Assembly: GCA_963840275.1 (NCBI GenBank)
Contig: CAWIYK010000005.1
Span: 1,426,001-1,490,000, forward strand
Origin: Actinophytocola sp963840275
Lineage (GTDB): Bacteria; Actinomycetota; Actinomycetes; Mycobacteriales; Pseudonocardiaceae
Direction: 5' to 3'
Length of the DNA: 64,000 nucleotides
The notes below the pieces were generated by a model, which saw only the letters and a program-made list of their open reading frames with translations, made no database searches and was not told the DNA's origin. The position numbers were made by a program, and so were the translations under genes. Of this stretch, positions 17,454-26,604 are shown in pieces. How positions within the stretch are numbered: position 1 is the first letter of the stretch; the number at the start of each line of letters is the position of its first letter.

Positions 17454-17852
17454 CGGTTCGGATCGGTCGGGGGGTGCGCGACTGCGCCGACGCCGCGGGG
17501 GTTCTCGGCGGGTGTAGGCGAGAGGGTTGGTTGCGGTTGTGACTCCTGCCCGGCGCCTACGACCCGGGTCGCCAAGGGGTGAAGCCTGTCGTGATCGACG
17601 GTCGGGGGTGTGCGGCTGCCGAGATCCGCGGGTTGTGGGCCAGGGCCGTGCGGCTTTGGCACCCCCGGCGCGGGTCGCCGAGCCGGGCTGCCGTGATCGA
17701 CAGCCGGGGTGCGTGGTCGCGTCGGATCTGGCTGATTCGGGCGGTGGTGTGGCTCGGGGCCGTTGTGGCAGCGCGTGGTCGGTCAGTCACGCCCAGTCCT
17801 GCCGTGGGTCTTCACTGCCCCACCGGCACCAGTGCTTCGCTGGGGCCGTTGG
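17454..17852. other. about 400 bp without a gene, with imperfect repeats
   Basis: No frame has a convincing start and family match. Imperfect direct repeats are visible: gtgatcgacggtcgggg near 17590 against gtgatcgacagccgggg near 17694, and ggttgtgggccagg near 17633 against the same string near 17860. It lies between an ABC exporter gene and a decayed permease gene, and may be residue of the same degenerating region. Confidence 0.45.
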
Positions 17853-18499
17853 CTATCGGCGGTTGTGGGCCAGGACTGTCGTTGCTGTGGCTGCTGCTGC
17901 CAGTGTCAGCCCGAGCGCGGCCTGAATCGTCAGGGTGCCCAGGCCCACCGTCACGTCGGCGAGGGTCTTGGCCGCCACCCCCACCGGCGGGAGCCAGCTC
18001 TGTGTGACGGTGAGGAACACTGTGCCAGCACCGATGAGCACGCTCCACCCCACGCCGTGCACCACCGGGCGGGCACATCAAGCCGACGGCCGTTCCCGTC
18101 CCGGCGGCGGCGACATGGGCGAGCACGCCGGCCCCGATCGCCTCCGGTGGGAACGGGTAGCGGGTCGACACCATCGGCCACGTCACCGCCAGCGTGATCG
18201 GGGCCAGGTCCGCAGCGAGGCATGTCAGCAGTACGCCCGTCGCCACTCGGGCGGGGCTGCCGGCGGCGGCGATCGTCACCTGGCGTTGCACTGGGTCCTC
18301 GGTGTTGGCGACGGTCACCGCCAGCCAGCAGGACACCGGGGTACAGCACCAGCACGGTGATCGTCCACGCCTGCGGCGGCGGGCCCGGATCACCGTTGAA
18401 CAGTGGCGCCAGCAACGCCGCGAACAACAGCAGCGGCAGCAGAAACCGTTGCGAGCGCAGGAGATCCGCGCCGAAGTACCGGACCAGCGCGATCAGCAC
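17853..18499 (-). pseudogene. ABC-2 type permease, two frameshifts
   Basis: Three frames must be joined to recover one permease. The first (from GTG 18499) reads VRYFGADLLRSQRFLLPLLL up to VLVLYPG. A shift near 18337-18342 leads to SCWLAVTVANTEDPVQRQV and continues to GLMCPP. A shift near 18067-18073 leads to VVHGVGWSVLIGAGTVFLTV and ends in HNRR. Joined, it has about six hydrophobic segments. The start overlaps the end of the ATPase remnant by 7 bp, showing an original operon. Sequencing indels could explain this gene alone, but the neighbour also has an internal deletion. Confidence 0.75.
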
Positions 18500-19093
18500 T
18501 CGCGCACCTCACGAACCGAGCAGCCGAGCTTCAGCGCCGCCAGGAGCAGTGCGTCGACCTGTGTCGTGGGCGCGTGCAACACCAGTCCGGCCGGGCCGTG
18601 TGCCACGGTGCCATCGACGGCCAACTCCCGTGCGATGTGCGCAGGATCCTTGCAGCGCAACGTGATCGCGACAGTCCGTACGTCAGCGACGTCGTCCAGT
18701 GTGCCGTTTCGTAACCGCATTGTCCTGCGTCGCGGGAGTGCTTCGTAGGTGCCGGTGTGGTCTGTCAGCACCACCGCGACGCCGGCCGTGGTCAGTGCCG
18801 TGGCCAGTGCCGTGGTCAGCACCGGCCGGACGTCCATGTCCAGTCCCGACCACGGTTCGTCGAGCACCAGCAGCGACGCGCCGCCGCACAGCGCCTGCGC
18901 GAGCCCGACCTTCTGTGCGTTGGCCACGTGTCGGGGCGGCGCAGCCGGCGACGATCCGCAGCAGCGTCGACTTCCCGGACCCGTTGGCGCCGAGCACGAC
19001 CAGCGGGGTGCCGGGCTCGATCTCGAGGTCGACGTTCTCGACGATCATCGGGCCGCGGCCGTAGCGTTTGCCGACGCCGGTCAGGCGGGTCAC
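18493..19093 (-). pseudogene. ABC transporter ATPase with internal deletion and frame change
   Basis: The N-terminal part (GTG 19093) reads VTRLTGVGKRYGRGPM with Walker A GANGSGKST and the RIVAGCAAPT block, then breaks near 18945. The next recognisable part, in another frame, is NAQKVGLAQALCGGASLLVLDEPWSGLD (helix after the signature, Walker B). About 70 residues holding the Q-loop and most of the signature are missing, so it cannot be an active ATPase. It overlaps the upstream remnant's stop by 4 bp (GTGA). Deletion plus frame change is better evidence for decay than indels alone. Confidence 0.8.
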
Positions 19094-19442
19094 CCGCGAC
19101 TCCGGTGTGTCCGCCAACTCGTGAGGACGGTGCCGGGCACCGCGGCGAGGTAGCCGCGCACCTGCCGGCGCCGCTCCGCGCCGGTGCCACACGCATACAG
19201 CACCGCGACGATCTCCGCGCGCCAGAGGTCCCGCTCGGCGCGGGGGAGCAGCAGGGCGAGCCGCCACAGCACGGTCGCGCCGGCGGGCACGCACCGCCGC
19301 GCCACCCCGAGGACCACGGCCGCACCCAGCAGGGCCGCCACCCACATCCACAACCACGCGACGACTCCCGCCCGCCGGCGGGCGCCATCAGCAGCGCCGC
19401 GGTCACCACCACGAACGCGGGCGCAAGCCGCACGGACGTCAC
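19090..19442 (-). pseudogene. small membrane protein of the PadR/ABC operon, frameshifted
   Basis: From GTG 19442 the frame reads VTSVRLAPAFVVVTAALLMAPAGG. After a shift near 19375-19388, at a GC palindrome, the continuation AGVVAWLWMWVAALLGAAVV and RAERDLWRAEIVAVLYACGTG runs to a stop at 19090. Restored, it would be about 115 residues with two membrane helices. It begins inside the PadR stop (GTGA) and ends in a GTGA with the ATPase remnant. A single shift at a GC palindrome could also be a sequencing error. Confidence 0.65.
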
Positions 19443-19756
19443 GTGCCCTCCCCGGCGAGCAGCCGCGACAGACCTGCCCGACGTTGGGCGCCTTCGGCCA
19501 GTGCGTGCACCGCACGCGCCCGGCCCTCGGTCGTCAGCGAGTGGTAGCGGCGCGGCGGCCGCCCCTCGTCCTGAGCGAGCTCCGGTTCCTCCCAGCGGCT
19601 GGTCACCCACCCGGCGGCGGTGAGCCGCTGCAGGATCGGATAGATCGTCCCGGCCGGCAGACCACTGGCCTTGCTGAGCTCGAACCCCCACGTCTCGCGT
19701 GCCACCAGCACCGTGAGGACCGCCTGCGTCTGCGGGGTCATCCTCGGACTCGACAT
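19439..19756 (-). CDS. PadR family transcriptional regulator
   Basis: 105 residues, intact. It has the winged-helix PadR pattern: TPQTQAVLTVLVARETWGFELSKASGLPAGTIYPILQRLTAAGWVTS (recognition helix SGLPAGTIYPILQRL), then the wing with RPPRRYHSLTTEGR. PadR proteins usually repress a neighbouring transporter operon and respond to small molecules. Here it heads a four-gene unit whose other three members are broken. The ATG at 19756 lies just after an AT-rich stretch (atagatagaactctacata) that may hold its promoter or operator. Confidence 0.9.
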   Translation of the reverse strand: MSSPRMTPQTQAVLTVLVARETWGFELSKASGLPAGTIYPILQRLTAAGWVTSRWEEPELAQDEGRPPRRYHSLTTEGRARAVHALAEGAQRRAGLSRLLAGEGT

Positions 19757-19813
19757 AGATAGAACTCTACATAGGTGCGGCACGCGGCTCGGCAGCCGCC
19801 TAGCATCGGGTCC

Positions 19814-20575
19814 GTGCCGCCTCGGATGATCACCGGCGTGCTCGACGAGCTGATGCGCGCCGGGTGGCCCGCCTTGTCCGAAGTGGACGTGGACGGGTGG
19901 GTCGCCCGTTTCTCCGGCGGTGTCACCCAGCGCGCCAACTCCGTGCTGCCGCTCGCCGCGCCCCGCGACCTCGATGCGGCACTCGCGACGGTCGAGGGGC
20001 TCTACCGCGCGCAGGGGTTGCCGGCCGTCTTCCAGCTCGGGCCCGGCGCCCTTCCCGCCGGCCTCGATCACGTCCTCGACGCGCGTGGGTACGTGCACGG
20101 GTCGCCGACGTCCATCCAGACCGCCCGGATCACCGACGTGCTGGCCGCCACCCCCTCGGCCGCCGCGGCGGTGACGGTCGCCGAGGCTCCCGACGAGGAC
20201 TGGCTCGACCTGTGGTGGGCGGTCGACGGTCGCGGGGACGCCGACGCACTCGCGGTCGCCGTCAAGATCCTCGACGGCGGGCCCGCGCTCTATGCCACCG
20301 TGCGCGACGAGCGTGGGGCCGTCGCGGTCGCGCGGCTCGCCGTCGTCGGGTCGTGGGGCGGGCTGTACTGCATGGCCGTGCGGCCCGACGCCCGGCGGCG
20401 GGGCCTCGGCGACGCCGTGCTGGTCGGCCTGCTCGACCAGGCGCGGCAGCGTGGGGTCACCGACACCTGGTTGCACGTGCGGGCCGAGAACGACGGCGCC
20501 CGGCGCCTCTACGAGCGCGCCGGGTTCACCGAGGTCGCCAGGTACCACTACCGGACGCGGTCACACCGTAGATAG
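19814..20575 (+). CDS. GNAT family N-acetyltransferase
   Basis: About 253 residues from GTG 19814; an ATG at 19826 is an alternative. The N-terminal half (GWVARFSGGVTQRANSVLPL) is typical of two-part actinobacterial GNATs. The C-terminal GNAT fold has the acetyl-CoA loop in MAVRPDARRRGLGDAVL and the end block GARRLYERAGFTEVARYHYR. Substrate unknown. It is divergent from the PadR gene and overlaps the end of the convergent M20 peptidase gene by 15 bp. Confidence 0.88.
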   Translation: MPPRMITGVLDELMRAGWPALSEVDVDGWVARFSGGVTQRANSVLPLAAPRDLDAALATVEGLYRAQGLPAVFQLGPGALPAGLDHVLDARGYVHGSPTSIQTARITDVLAATPSAAAAVTVAEAPDEDWLDLWWAVDGRGDADALAVAVKILDGGPALYATVRDERGAVAVARLAVVGSWGGLYCMAVRPDARRRGLGDAVLVGLLDQARQRGVTDTWLHVRAENDGARRLYERAGFTEVARYHYRTRSHRR

Positions 20576-21868
20576 GAACCTGTCCAGCACGTTCACGCCG
20601 AACCGCAGGCCCTCCACCGGCACCCGCTCGTCCACGCCGTGCGCCATCAGTCGGTGGTCGAACCCTTCCGGCAGCCACAGCGGCGCGAACCCGAAGCAGT
20701 CCATGCCCAGCTCGGCGAACGCCTTCGCGTCGGTGCCGCCGCCCATGCAGAACGGCACGACGACCCCACCCGGGTCGAACTCGACCAGCGCCGCGGCCAT
20801 CGCGTCGAACCACGCCGACCGCACCGGGCCCTGCACCGGGGGCTGGTGGGTGACGTACTCGCGGGTGATGCCGGGGCCGACGATCCGGTCCACCTCGGCG
20901 AGCAGCTCCTCCTCGGTGCCAGGCAGGACGCGCGTGTCGACCTGCGCCTCCGCGACCCCGGGGATCACGTTCACCTTGTAGCCGGCGTTGAGCACGGTCG
21001 GGGTGGTGCTGTTGCGGACGGTGTTCTCGATGATCTTCGCGGCCGGGCCGAGCCTGCGGAGCGTCGCGTCGATGTCCGTCGGGTCGACCTCGATGCCCAA
21101 GGCCGGGCCGGCGGCGTCGAGGAACCCCTTGACCGCCGGGGTCAGGTGCACCGGCCACTTGTGCGCGGCCAGCCGCGACAGCGCGTTCACCAGCTTGACG
21201 ACCGCGTTGTCGTCGTTGCGGCGCGAGCCGTGCCCGGCCCGGCCGGTCGCGGTCAGGCGCAGGTGCGACGTGCCGCGCTCGGCCGTCGCGACCGGGTACA
21301 GGCGGATCGGGTCGCCCGCCGCGGTCGACGCGCGGACGGTGTAGCCGCCCGACTCGCCGATCGCCGCCACGCAGTCCTCGAACAGGTGCCGGTGCTCCTC
21401 CACCAGCCAGTGGGCGCCCCAGGCGCCTTTGTCCTCCTCGTCGGCGACGAACGCCAGCACGATGTCGCGCCTCGGCACGGTGCCGGCCGCCGCCCACCGC
21501 GCGAGCACGGTCAGCACCGTGGCGCACATGTCCTTCATGTCGACCGCGCCGCGACCCCACACGAAACCGTCGCGGATCTCGCCGGCGAACGGCGGCACGG
21601 TCCACTCCGCCGGGTCGGCCGGCACGACGTCCAGGTGCGCGTGGACGAGCAGCGGCGGCAGCGACCGGTCGGCGCCGGGCACCCGCGCCACCACGTTCGA
21701 CCGGCGGGGGGAGCGCTCGAGCAGCTCCGGCGTGACCCCGGCGTCGGTCAGGCGCGCCGCGACGTGCTCGGCCGCCTCCCGCTCGCCGCGTGACTCGCCG
21801 TCACCCAGGTTCGTGGTGTCGAACCGGATCAGCTCCGCGCACAGTTCCTCAACCGCTCCCTCACCCAT
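20561..21868 (-). CDS. M20 family metallopeptidase
   Basis: 435 residues from ATG 21868. Full two-zinc M20 site: HAHLDVVPAD (His), GRGAVDMKD (Asp), DEEDKG (Glu pair) and AHGVDERVP (His). It likely cleaves di- or acyl-peptides in the cytosol. The start overlaps the M55 stop by 8 bp, and AAGGAAG lies just upstream, so the two peptidases are co-translated. An upstream in-frame GTG (21886) is less likely. Clear paralogue of the truncated gene at the left edge. Next to an oligopeptide importer, it fits peptide catabolism. Confidence 0.94.
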   Translation of the reverse strand: MGEGAVEELCAELIRFDTTNLGDGESRGEREAAEHVAARLTDAGVTPELLERSPRRSNVVARVPGADRSLPPLLVHAHLDVVPADPAEWTVPPFAGEIRDGFVWGRGAVDMKDMCATVLTVLARWAAAGTVPRRDIVLAFVADEEDKGAWGAHWLVEEHRHLFEDCVAAIGESGGYTVRASTAAGDPIRLYPVATAERGTSHLRLTATGRAGHGSRRNDDNAVVKLVNALSRLAAHKWPVHLTPAVKGFLDAAGPALGIEVDPTDIDATLRRLGPAAKIIENTVRNSTTPTVLNAGYKVNVIPGVAEAQVDTRVLPGTEEELLAEVDRIVGPGITREYVTHQPPVQGPVRSAWFDAMAAALVEFDPGGVVVPFCMGGGTDAKAFAELGMDCFGFAPLWLPEGFDHRLMAHGVDERVPVEGLRFGVNVLDRFLSTV

Positions 21869-22688
21869 AGCTTCCTTCCACGGCACCGCTCGCGATAGCG
21901 GTGACCACCTTGAACGCCTTCATGGCCTCGGTCATGGACGCGGCGTCGAAACCCACCCTGCGCACGTCCAGCTGGTCAACGGTGGGCACCACCGCGGCGG
22001 CCGCGGCGAGGTGCGCCGCGTCGAACTCCACCTCGATACGATGCCCGTTCACATTTCCTTCGAAACTCCCGGCCGCCGCCATGCCGGCCCTGGCCGCCTC
22101 CTCGATCGCCGCCGCGGTCACCGTCGGTGGCCGGCAGATGGCCGCGTACCGGCTCACGCATTCCTTCACCGCGACCTGCCGCGCGTCCGGCGCGTAGGAG
22201 GACGCGTCGACGCAGGTCAGGTCGTCGCCGGTGACCAGGAGCACCGGCACGCCGTGCTCGGCGGCGAGCGCGGCGTTGAGCCGGCCCTCGCTGGCGTGCA
22301 CGCCGTCGAGCCACACCCCGGTGATCTGGTTCGGCAGGTAGGTGTGTGACAGCACGCCCTCCACGCCGGCCCCGGTGTGGTAGCCGAGGAACACCACGCC
22401 GTCGATGCCCGAGTCGACGCCCTGCATCATCGACAGCGGCTTGTGCCGGCCGGTGAGCATCCGCGCCCGGGTGTCGAGGTCCTCCAGGAGGATGTTGCGT
22501 TGGCTGGAGTGCGCCTCGTTCACCAGCACATCGGTGGCACCTCCCGCGCACAGCCCGGCGACGCACGCGTTGACGTCGCTGGTGAACATCTTCCGGAAGC
22601 GCTGCCACTCTTCGGTCCCGACCTGCACGTCCGCCGTCCAGGTGACGCCCGTGGCGCCTTCCATGTCGGCTGAAATCATGATCCGCAC
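21861..22688 (-). CDS. M55 family D-aminopeptidase (DppA-like)
   Basis: 275 residues. Metal ligands of the M55/DppA family are in order: DMEG (Asp8, Glu10), NEAHSS (His near 60), GYHTGAG (His near 104) and ASEGRLNAALAAEHGVPV (Glu near 133). B. subtilis DppA is a zinc D-Ala-specific aminopeptidase. Family members release N-terminal amino acids from D- or L-peptides. First gene of an M55-M20 unit, divergent from the peptide ABC importer 101 bp away. This arrangement suggests uptake and breakdown of peptidoglycan-derived or other peptides. Confidence 0.92.
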   Translation of the reverse strand: MRIMISADMEGATGVTWTADVQVGTEEWQRFRKMFTSDVNACVAGLCAGGATDVLVNEAHSSQRNILLEDLDTRARMLTGRHKPLSMMQGVDSGIDGVVFLGYHTGAGVEGVLSHTYLPNQITGVWLDGVHASEGRLNAALAAEHGVPVLLVTGDDLTCVDASSYAPDARQVAVKECVSRYAAICRPPTVTAAAIEEAARAGMAAAGSFEGNVNGHRIEVEFDAAHLAAAAAVVPTVDQLDVRRVGFDAASMTEAMKAFKVVTAIASGAVEGSYG

Positions 22689-22728
22689 GGGTCACACGTT
22701 ACGTCTTGGCACACGTTGCCGGCACAGA

Positions 22729-22757
22729 TTGACTTCAACCACCAATAAGTGGTTACT
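22729..22757 (+). promoter_or_regulatory. candidate promoter with dyad upstream of peptide importer
   Basis: TTGACT at 22729-22734 is followed after 17 nt by GTTACT (22752-22757), a weak -10. A perfect 6-bp dyad, aaccac/gtggtt (22737-22742 and 22749-22754), lies between the elements, where a repressor could block transcription. The gene starts at 22790. The regulator is not identified. Confidence 0.45.
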
Positions 22758-22789
22758 TCCTCTCAACTTACGAGGAAGAGGTGATCAAC

Positions 22790-24667
22790 GTGAGATCGAG
22801 GCGGCTAGCGCTCGGTGTCACCCTGCTGGTGTCCGCCCTGGTCACGGTACCTGTCGCGATACCGGCCAGCGCGTCGACACCGGCCAAGGCGACGAGCGAC
22901 CAGGACGTCAAGATCCTGCGCGTCGGGGTCACCCAGGAGGTCGACTCACTCAACCCGTTCCTCTCCATCACCCGAACGGGTACCGACATCCTGCGTGCGC
23001 AGTTCGAGTTCCTCACGACCTACAGCCAGGGCAGCATGGCCCCGGAGGGCACTCTCGCCGAGAAGTGGGAGACCTCGCCGGACAAGCTCACCTGGACGTT
23101 CCACTTCCGCAAGGACGTGAAGTGGTCGGACGGCGAGCCGGTGACCGCGAAGGACGCGGCGTTCACGTTCAACAAGATGTTGGACGACGAGACCGCGCGG
23201 ACCGCCAACGGCAGCTACGTCACGCAGTGGGAGTCGGTCGAGGCGACCGACGACCAGACGCTGGTGATCAAGACCAAGGTGCCGCAGGCGACCATGGACG
23301 CCCTCGACATCCCGATCGTGCCGGAGCGCATCTGGTCCAAGGTGGACGTCGGCGCCGAGCCGACCTACCCGATGATCGGCAGCGGGCCGTACTACATCAC
23401 GGACTTCAAAGAAGCCCAGTTCACCAAGATGAAGGCCAACAAGAACTACTGGCGCGGCGCTCCCAAGATCGACGAGCTCCACTTCATCTACTACCGCAAC
23501 GCCGACGCGGCCGTGACCGCACTGCAGAGCGGCCAGGTGGACCTAGTCAACCGGCTCACCCCGACGCAGTTCGACGCGCTGAAGAACGACCCCAACGTCG
23601 CGCTGAACAACGCACAGAACCGCCGGTTCAACGAGATCGTCATCAACCCGGGCGCCGCCACCAACGACGGCACGCCGATCGGCAACGGCAACCCCGCGCT
23701 GAAGGACGTCAAGCTGCGGCAGGCGATCGCGCAGGCGATCGACTCCAAGACGCTGATCGACAAGGTGTGGGGCGGCTACGCCACCGAGGCCGCCGGCTAC
23801 ATCCCGCCGGTGTTCAAGGACTTCGCGTGGACACCGCCGGCGGACAAGAAGCGCAAGTTCGACCTCGACGCGGCCAACAAGGCACTCGACGAGGCCGGGT
23901 ACGACAAGAAGGGCGCCGACGGGATCCGGCTCGACAAGACCGGCAAGCCGATGAACTTCCGGCTGCTGGCCCACGCCGAGGCGAACCTCGACGAGAACGC
24001 GGGCCCGTTCGTCAAGGGCTGGCTCAAGGACATCGGCATCGGCATCACGCTGCAGCCGGTGTCGGACACGCAGGTCAACGAGGACACCACCCGTGGTGAC
24101 TTCGACCTGGCGTTCTCGGGCTGGAACGCCAACCCGGACCCGGACTACGTCCTGTCGCTGCAGACCTGCGCCAACCGGCCCAACGCCGAGGGCAAGGGCG
24201 GCACGCCGGACTCGTTCCTGTGCGACAAGACCTACGACGACCTGTACAAGAAGCAGCTGTCGGAGTTCGACCGCGACAAGCGGATCGATCTGGTCAAGCA
24301 GATGCAGGCGCGGCTCTACGACCAGGCCACGACCATCATCCTCGGCTACGACAACGCGCTCGAGGCCTACAACAAGCAGGCGTTCGAGGGCTTCCCGCTG
24401 CAGCCCGCCGACGGCGGCGTGATCATGAACCAGCAGGGTTACTGGGGCTACTTCGGCGCCACGCCCGCTGGCGAGGGTCCGGTGCCGGTGTTCGGCGAGA
24501 ACGGTGAGAACACGGCGTCCGGCGACGGCACCACGGACGCGGCGGCGGAGGACAGCGGCAACACCGGGCTGATCCTGCTGATCGTCGGCATCGTGGTGGT
24601 CGTGCTGCTGGTCGGCGGACTGCTGGTCATGCGTGGTCGGCGCAAGACCGCGGACGACCGCGAGTAG
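22790..24667 (+). CDS. peptide ABC transporter substrate-binding protein, C-terminally membrane-anchored
   Basis: 625 residues, solute-binding family 5. A secretion signal (residues 1-29, ending near ASA) is followed by the family signature region LAEKWETSPDKLTWTFHFRKDVKWSDGEPVTA. There is no lipobox Cys. Instead the C-terminus carries a Gly/Ala-rich linker, one membrane helix (GLILLIVGIVVVVLLVGGLL) and a basic tail (RGRRK), so the protein is probably tethered by that helix. GAGGTGA 5 nt before GTG 22790 favours this start over GTG 22781. First gene of a four-gene importer operon. Confidence 0.92.
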   Translation: MRSRRLALGVTLLVSALVTVPVAIPASASTPAKATSDQDVKILRVGVTQEVDSLNPFLSITRTGTDILRAQFEFLTTYSQGSMAPEGTLAEKWETSPDKLTWTFHFRKDVKWSDGEPVTAKDAAFTFNKMLDDETARTANGSYVTQWESVEATDDQTLVIKTKVPQATMDALDIPIVPERIWSKVDVGAEPTYPMIGSGPYYITDFKEAQFTKMKANKNYWRGAPKIDELHFIYYRNADAAVTALQSGQVDLVNRLTPTQFDALKNDPNVALNNAQNRRFNEIVINPGAATNDGTPIGNGNPALKDVKLRQAIAQAIDSKTLIDKVWGGYATEAAGYIPPVFKDFAWTPPADKKRKFDLDAANKALDEAGYDKKGADGIRLDKTGKPMNFRLLAHAEANLDENAGPFVKGWLKDIGIGITLQPVSDTQVNEDTTRGDFDLAFSGWNANPDPDYVLSLQTCANRPNAEGKGGTPDSFLCDKTYDDLYKKQLSEFDRDKRIDLVKQMQARLYDQATTIILGYDNALEAYNKQAFEGFPLQPADGGVIMNQQGYWGYFGATPAGEGPVPVFGENGENTASGDGTTDAAAEDSGNTGLILLIVGIVVVVLLVGGLLVMRGRRKTADDRE

Positions 24668-24677
24668 TAGGAGAACT

Positions 24678-25703
24678 GTGTCGGACATCCTCATCCCGAC
24701 CGAGGAAACGCTAGCGGAGGTCCCGCCACCCACTCGTGGTGGCGGGACCGTCCGCTACGTGCTGACCAAGATCGGTGGCGGGCTCATCAGCCTGGCGCTG
24801 GTCGTGGTCCTCGGCTTCCTGCTGTTCCGGGCGCTGCCCGGCGACGTCGTGCAGACCATGACGAGAGGTCGGCCGGCGACGCCGGAGATGATGGCGGCGC
24901 TCGAGCGTGAGTTCGGCCTGAACCTGCCGCTGTGGCAGCAGTTCGTCAACTACATCGGCGACCTGTTCCACGGCGACCTCGGCAAGTCGTACGTGTTCAA
25001 CGTGCCGGTGCTGCAGAAGATCGAGGAGCGGCTCTGGCCGACGCTGCTGCTCGTCGGCGTGTCGATGGCCATCGCCGTGTCCATCGGGCTGTGGATGGGC
25101 ACCCGGTCGGGGTGGCGGCGCGGCAGCTCGTTCGACCGGATCTCCACCGGGGTGGCGCTCACGCTGTGGTCCACGCCGACGTTCTGGCTCGGCATGCTGC
25201 TGCTCGCCGGCACCAGCGGGCTGTTCCCGACCGCGGGGCTCGTCTACTCCGACACGCCACCGGACTTCTTCTCCCAGGCGCTCGACATCGCCCACCACAT
25301 GGTGCTGCCGACGATCACGCTGGTGGCCGTCACCTACGCGCAGTACCAGCTGGTGATGCGGTCCTCGCTCATCGAGGAGATGGGCTCGGACTACCTCACG
25401 ACCGCCCGCGCCAAGGGCCTGCGCGACGACCAGGTGCGCAGACGACACGCGGTGCCCAACGCGCTGCTGCCGACCGTGACGCTGGTGTTCCTGCACCTCG
25501 GGTTCGTGATCGCCGGCGCGGTCACCGTCGAGACGGTGTTCTCGTGGCCCGGGCTCGGACTGCTGACCTACGACGCGCTGCGGGTGCGGGACCTGCCGCT
25601 GCTGCAGGGCACGTTCGTGGTGCTGGCCGGCGCGGTGATCCTCATGAACGTGCTCGCGGACATCCTCTACCGCGTGCTCGACCCCCGGGTGCGTGCCTCA
25701 TGA
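24678..25703 (+). CDS. peptide ABC transporter permease, DppB type
   Basis: 341 residues from GTG 24678, with AGGAG upstream. First helix near residue 30 (LISLALVVVLGFLLFRALPGD), a periplasmic-side loop with REFGLNLPLWQQFVNY (typical DppB), then five more helices. The cytosolic coupling motif (EMGSDYLTTARAKGLRDDQVRRRHAVPNALLP) matches the permease EAA loop. The Pro/Gly-rich N-terminal 25 residues are an extension. Its stop overlaps the next permease's ATG (ATGA at 25700-25703). Confidence 0.93.
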   Translation: MSDILIPTEETLAEVPPPTRGGGTVRYVLTKIGGGLISLALVVVLGFLLFRALPGDVVQTMTRGRPATPEMMAALEREFGLNLPLWQQFVNYIGDLFHGDLGKSYVFNVPVLQKIEERLWPTLLLVGVSMAIAVSIGLWMGTRSGWRRGSSFDRISTGVALTLWSTPTFWLGMLLLAGTSGLFPTAGLVYSDTPPDFFSQALDIAHHMVLPTITLVAVTYAQYQLVMRSSLIEEMGSDYLTTARAKGLRDDQVRRRHAVPNALLPTVTLVFLHLGFVIAGAVTVETVFSWPGLGLLTYDALRVRDLPLLQGTFVVLAGAVILMNVLADILYRVLDPRVRAS

Positions 25704-26602
25704 CCACACCGTCCCCCCGCTCACTGGCCTGGCGCCGGCGCGGCGCCGCGTTCTCGGCGGGCTGGCGCGAGTTCGCCAAGCAGCGCTCCGGGCTCGTCGG
25801 CCTCGGCCTGCTCGTGCTCATCGTGCTGCTCGCGATCCTCGCGCCGGTACTCACCGACCGCGACGGCCTCGACGTCACCAAGGCCACCGGCCAGCGGATG
25901 GAGTCGCCGAGCTGGGAGTTCCTGCTCGGCACCGACCGGCCCGGCCGCTCGGTGCTGCTGCTGACGCTGTGGAGCGCGCGGGTCTCGCTCACGGTCGGCT
26001 TCGTCGCGACCCTGATCTCCGTCGCGATCGGCACGATCATCGGCATCCTCGCCGCGCACTACGGCAGGTGGGTGTCGGCCGGTCTGATGCGGGTCACCGA
26101 CTTCTTCCTCGTGCTCCCGTCGCTGGTGCTCGCGATCGCGCTGTCCACCGTGCTCGAGCCCGGCATCGGCACGATCATCCTGGCGATCGGGCTGACGTCG
26201 TGGCCGTCGGCGGCGCGGCTGGTCCGCGCGCAGACACTCACGATCGAGGCGCGGCCCTACATCGAGCGGTCCAAGGCGTTGGGCGGCGGGCACTTCCACG
26301 TGATCTCCAAGCACGTGCTGCCCGCGGTGCTGCCGCTCGTGTTCGTGAACACGACGCTCGCCGTCGGGTCCGCGATCGTCGCCGAGTCGACGCTGTCGTT
26401 CCTCGGCCTCGGCGACCCCGATCCCATGCGACCCTCATGGGGGTCGATGCTGCGCGCGGCGTGGCTGGACTCGGCGATCATCGCGGAGGCCTGGTGGTAT
26501 TTGCTGCCACCCGGTATCGCGATCGGCATCGTCGTGTTGGCGTTCACCATGTGCGGGCGGGCACTCGAGTCCGTCCTCAACCCACGACTGCGGGAGGGCT
26601 AG
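25700..26602 (+). CDS. peptide ABC transporter permease, DppC type
   Basis: 300 residues from ATG 25700. N-terminal cytosolic segment, first helix (GLVGLGLLVLIVLLAILAPVL), then the DppC-specific LLGTDRPGRSVL block. Four or five further helices follow, with the EAA coupling loop (ARPYIERSKALGGGHFHVISKHVLP) and the STLSFLGLGDPDP block. It forms a heterodimer with the DppB-type protein. The ATG lies inside the upstream stop, showing tight coupling. Confidence 0.93.
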   Translation: MTTPSPRSLAWRRRGAAFSAGWREFAKQRSGLVGLGLLVLIVLLAILAPVLTDRDGLDVTKATGQRMESPSWEFLLGTDRPGRSVLLLTLWSARVSLTVGFVATLISVAIGTIIGILAAHYGRWVSAGLMRVTDFFLVLPSLVLAIALSTVLEPGIGTIILAIGLTSWPSAARLVRAQTLTIEARPYIERSKALGGGHFHVISKHVLPAVLPLVFVNTTLAVGSAIVAESTLSFLGLGDPDPMRPSWGSMLRAAWLDSAIIAEAWWYLLPPGIAIGIVVLAFTMCGRALESVLNPRLREG

Positions 26603-26604
26603 GC

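Noticed and set aside
17557..17790. Small coding frames between the ABC exporter and the broken permease
   Set aside because: No start with a ribosome-binding site, no recognisable fold, and internal imperfect repeats instead.
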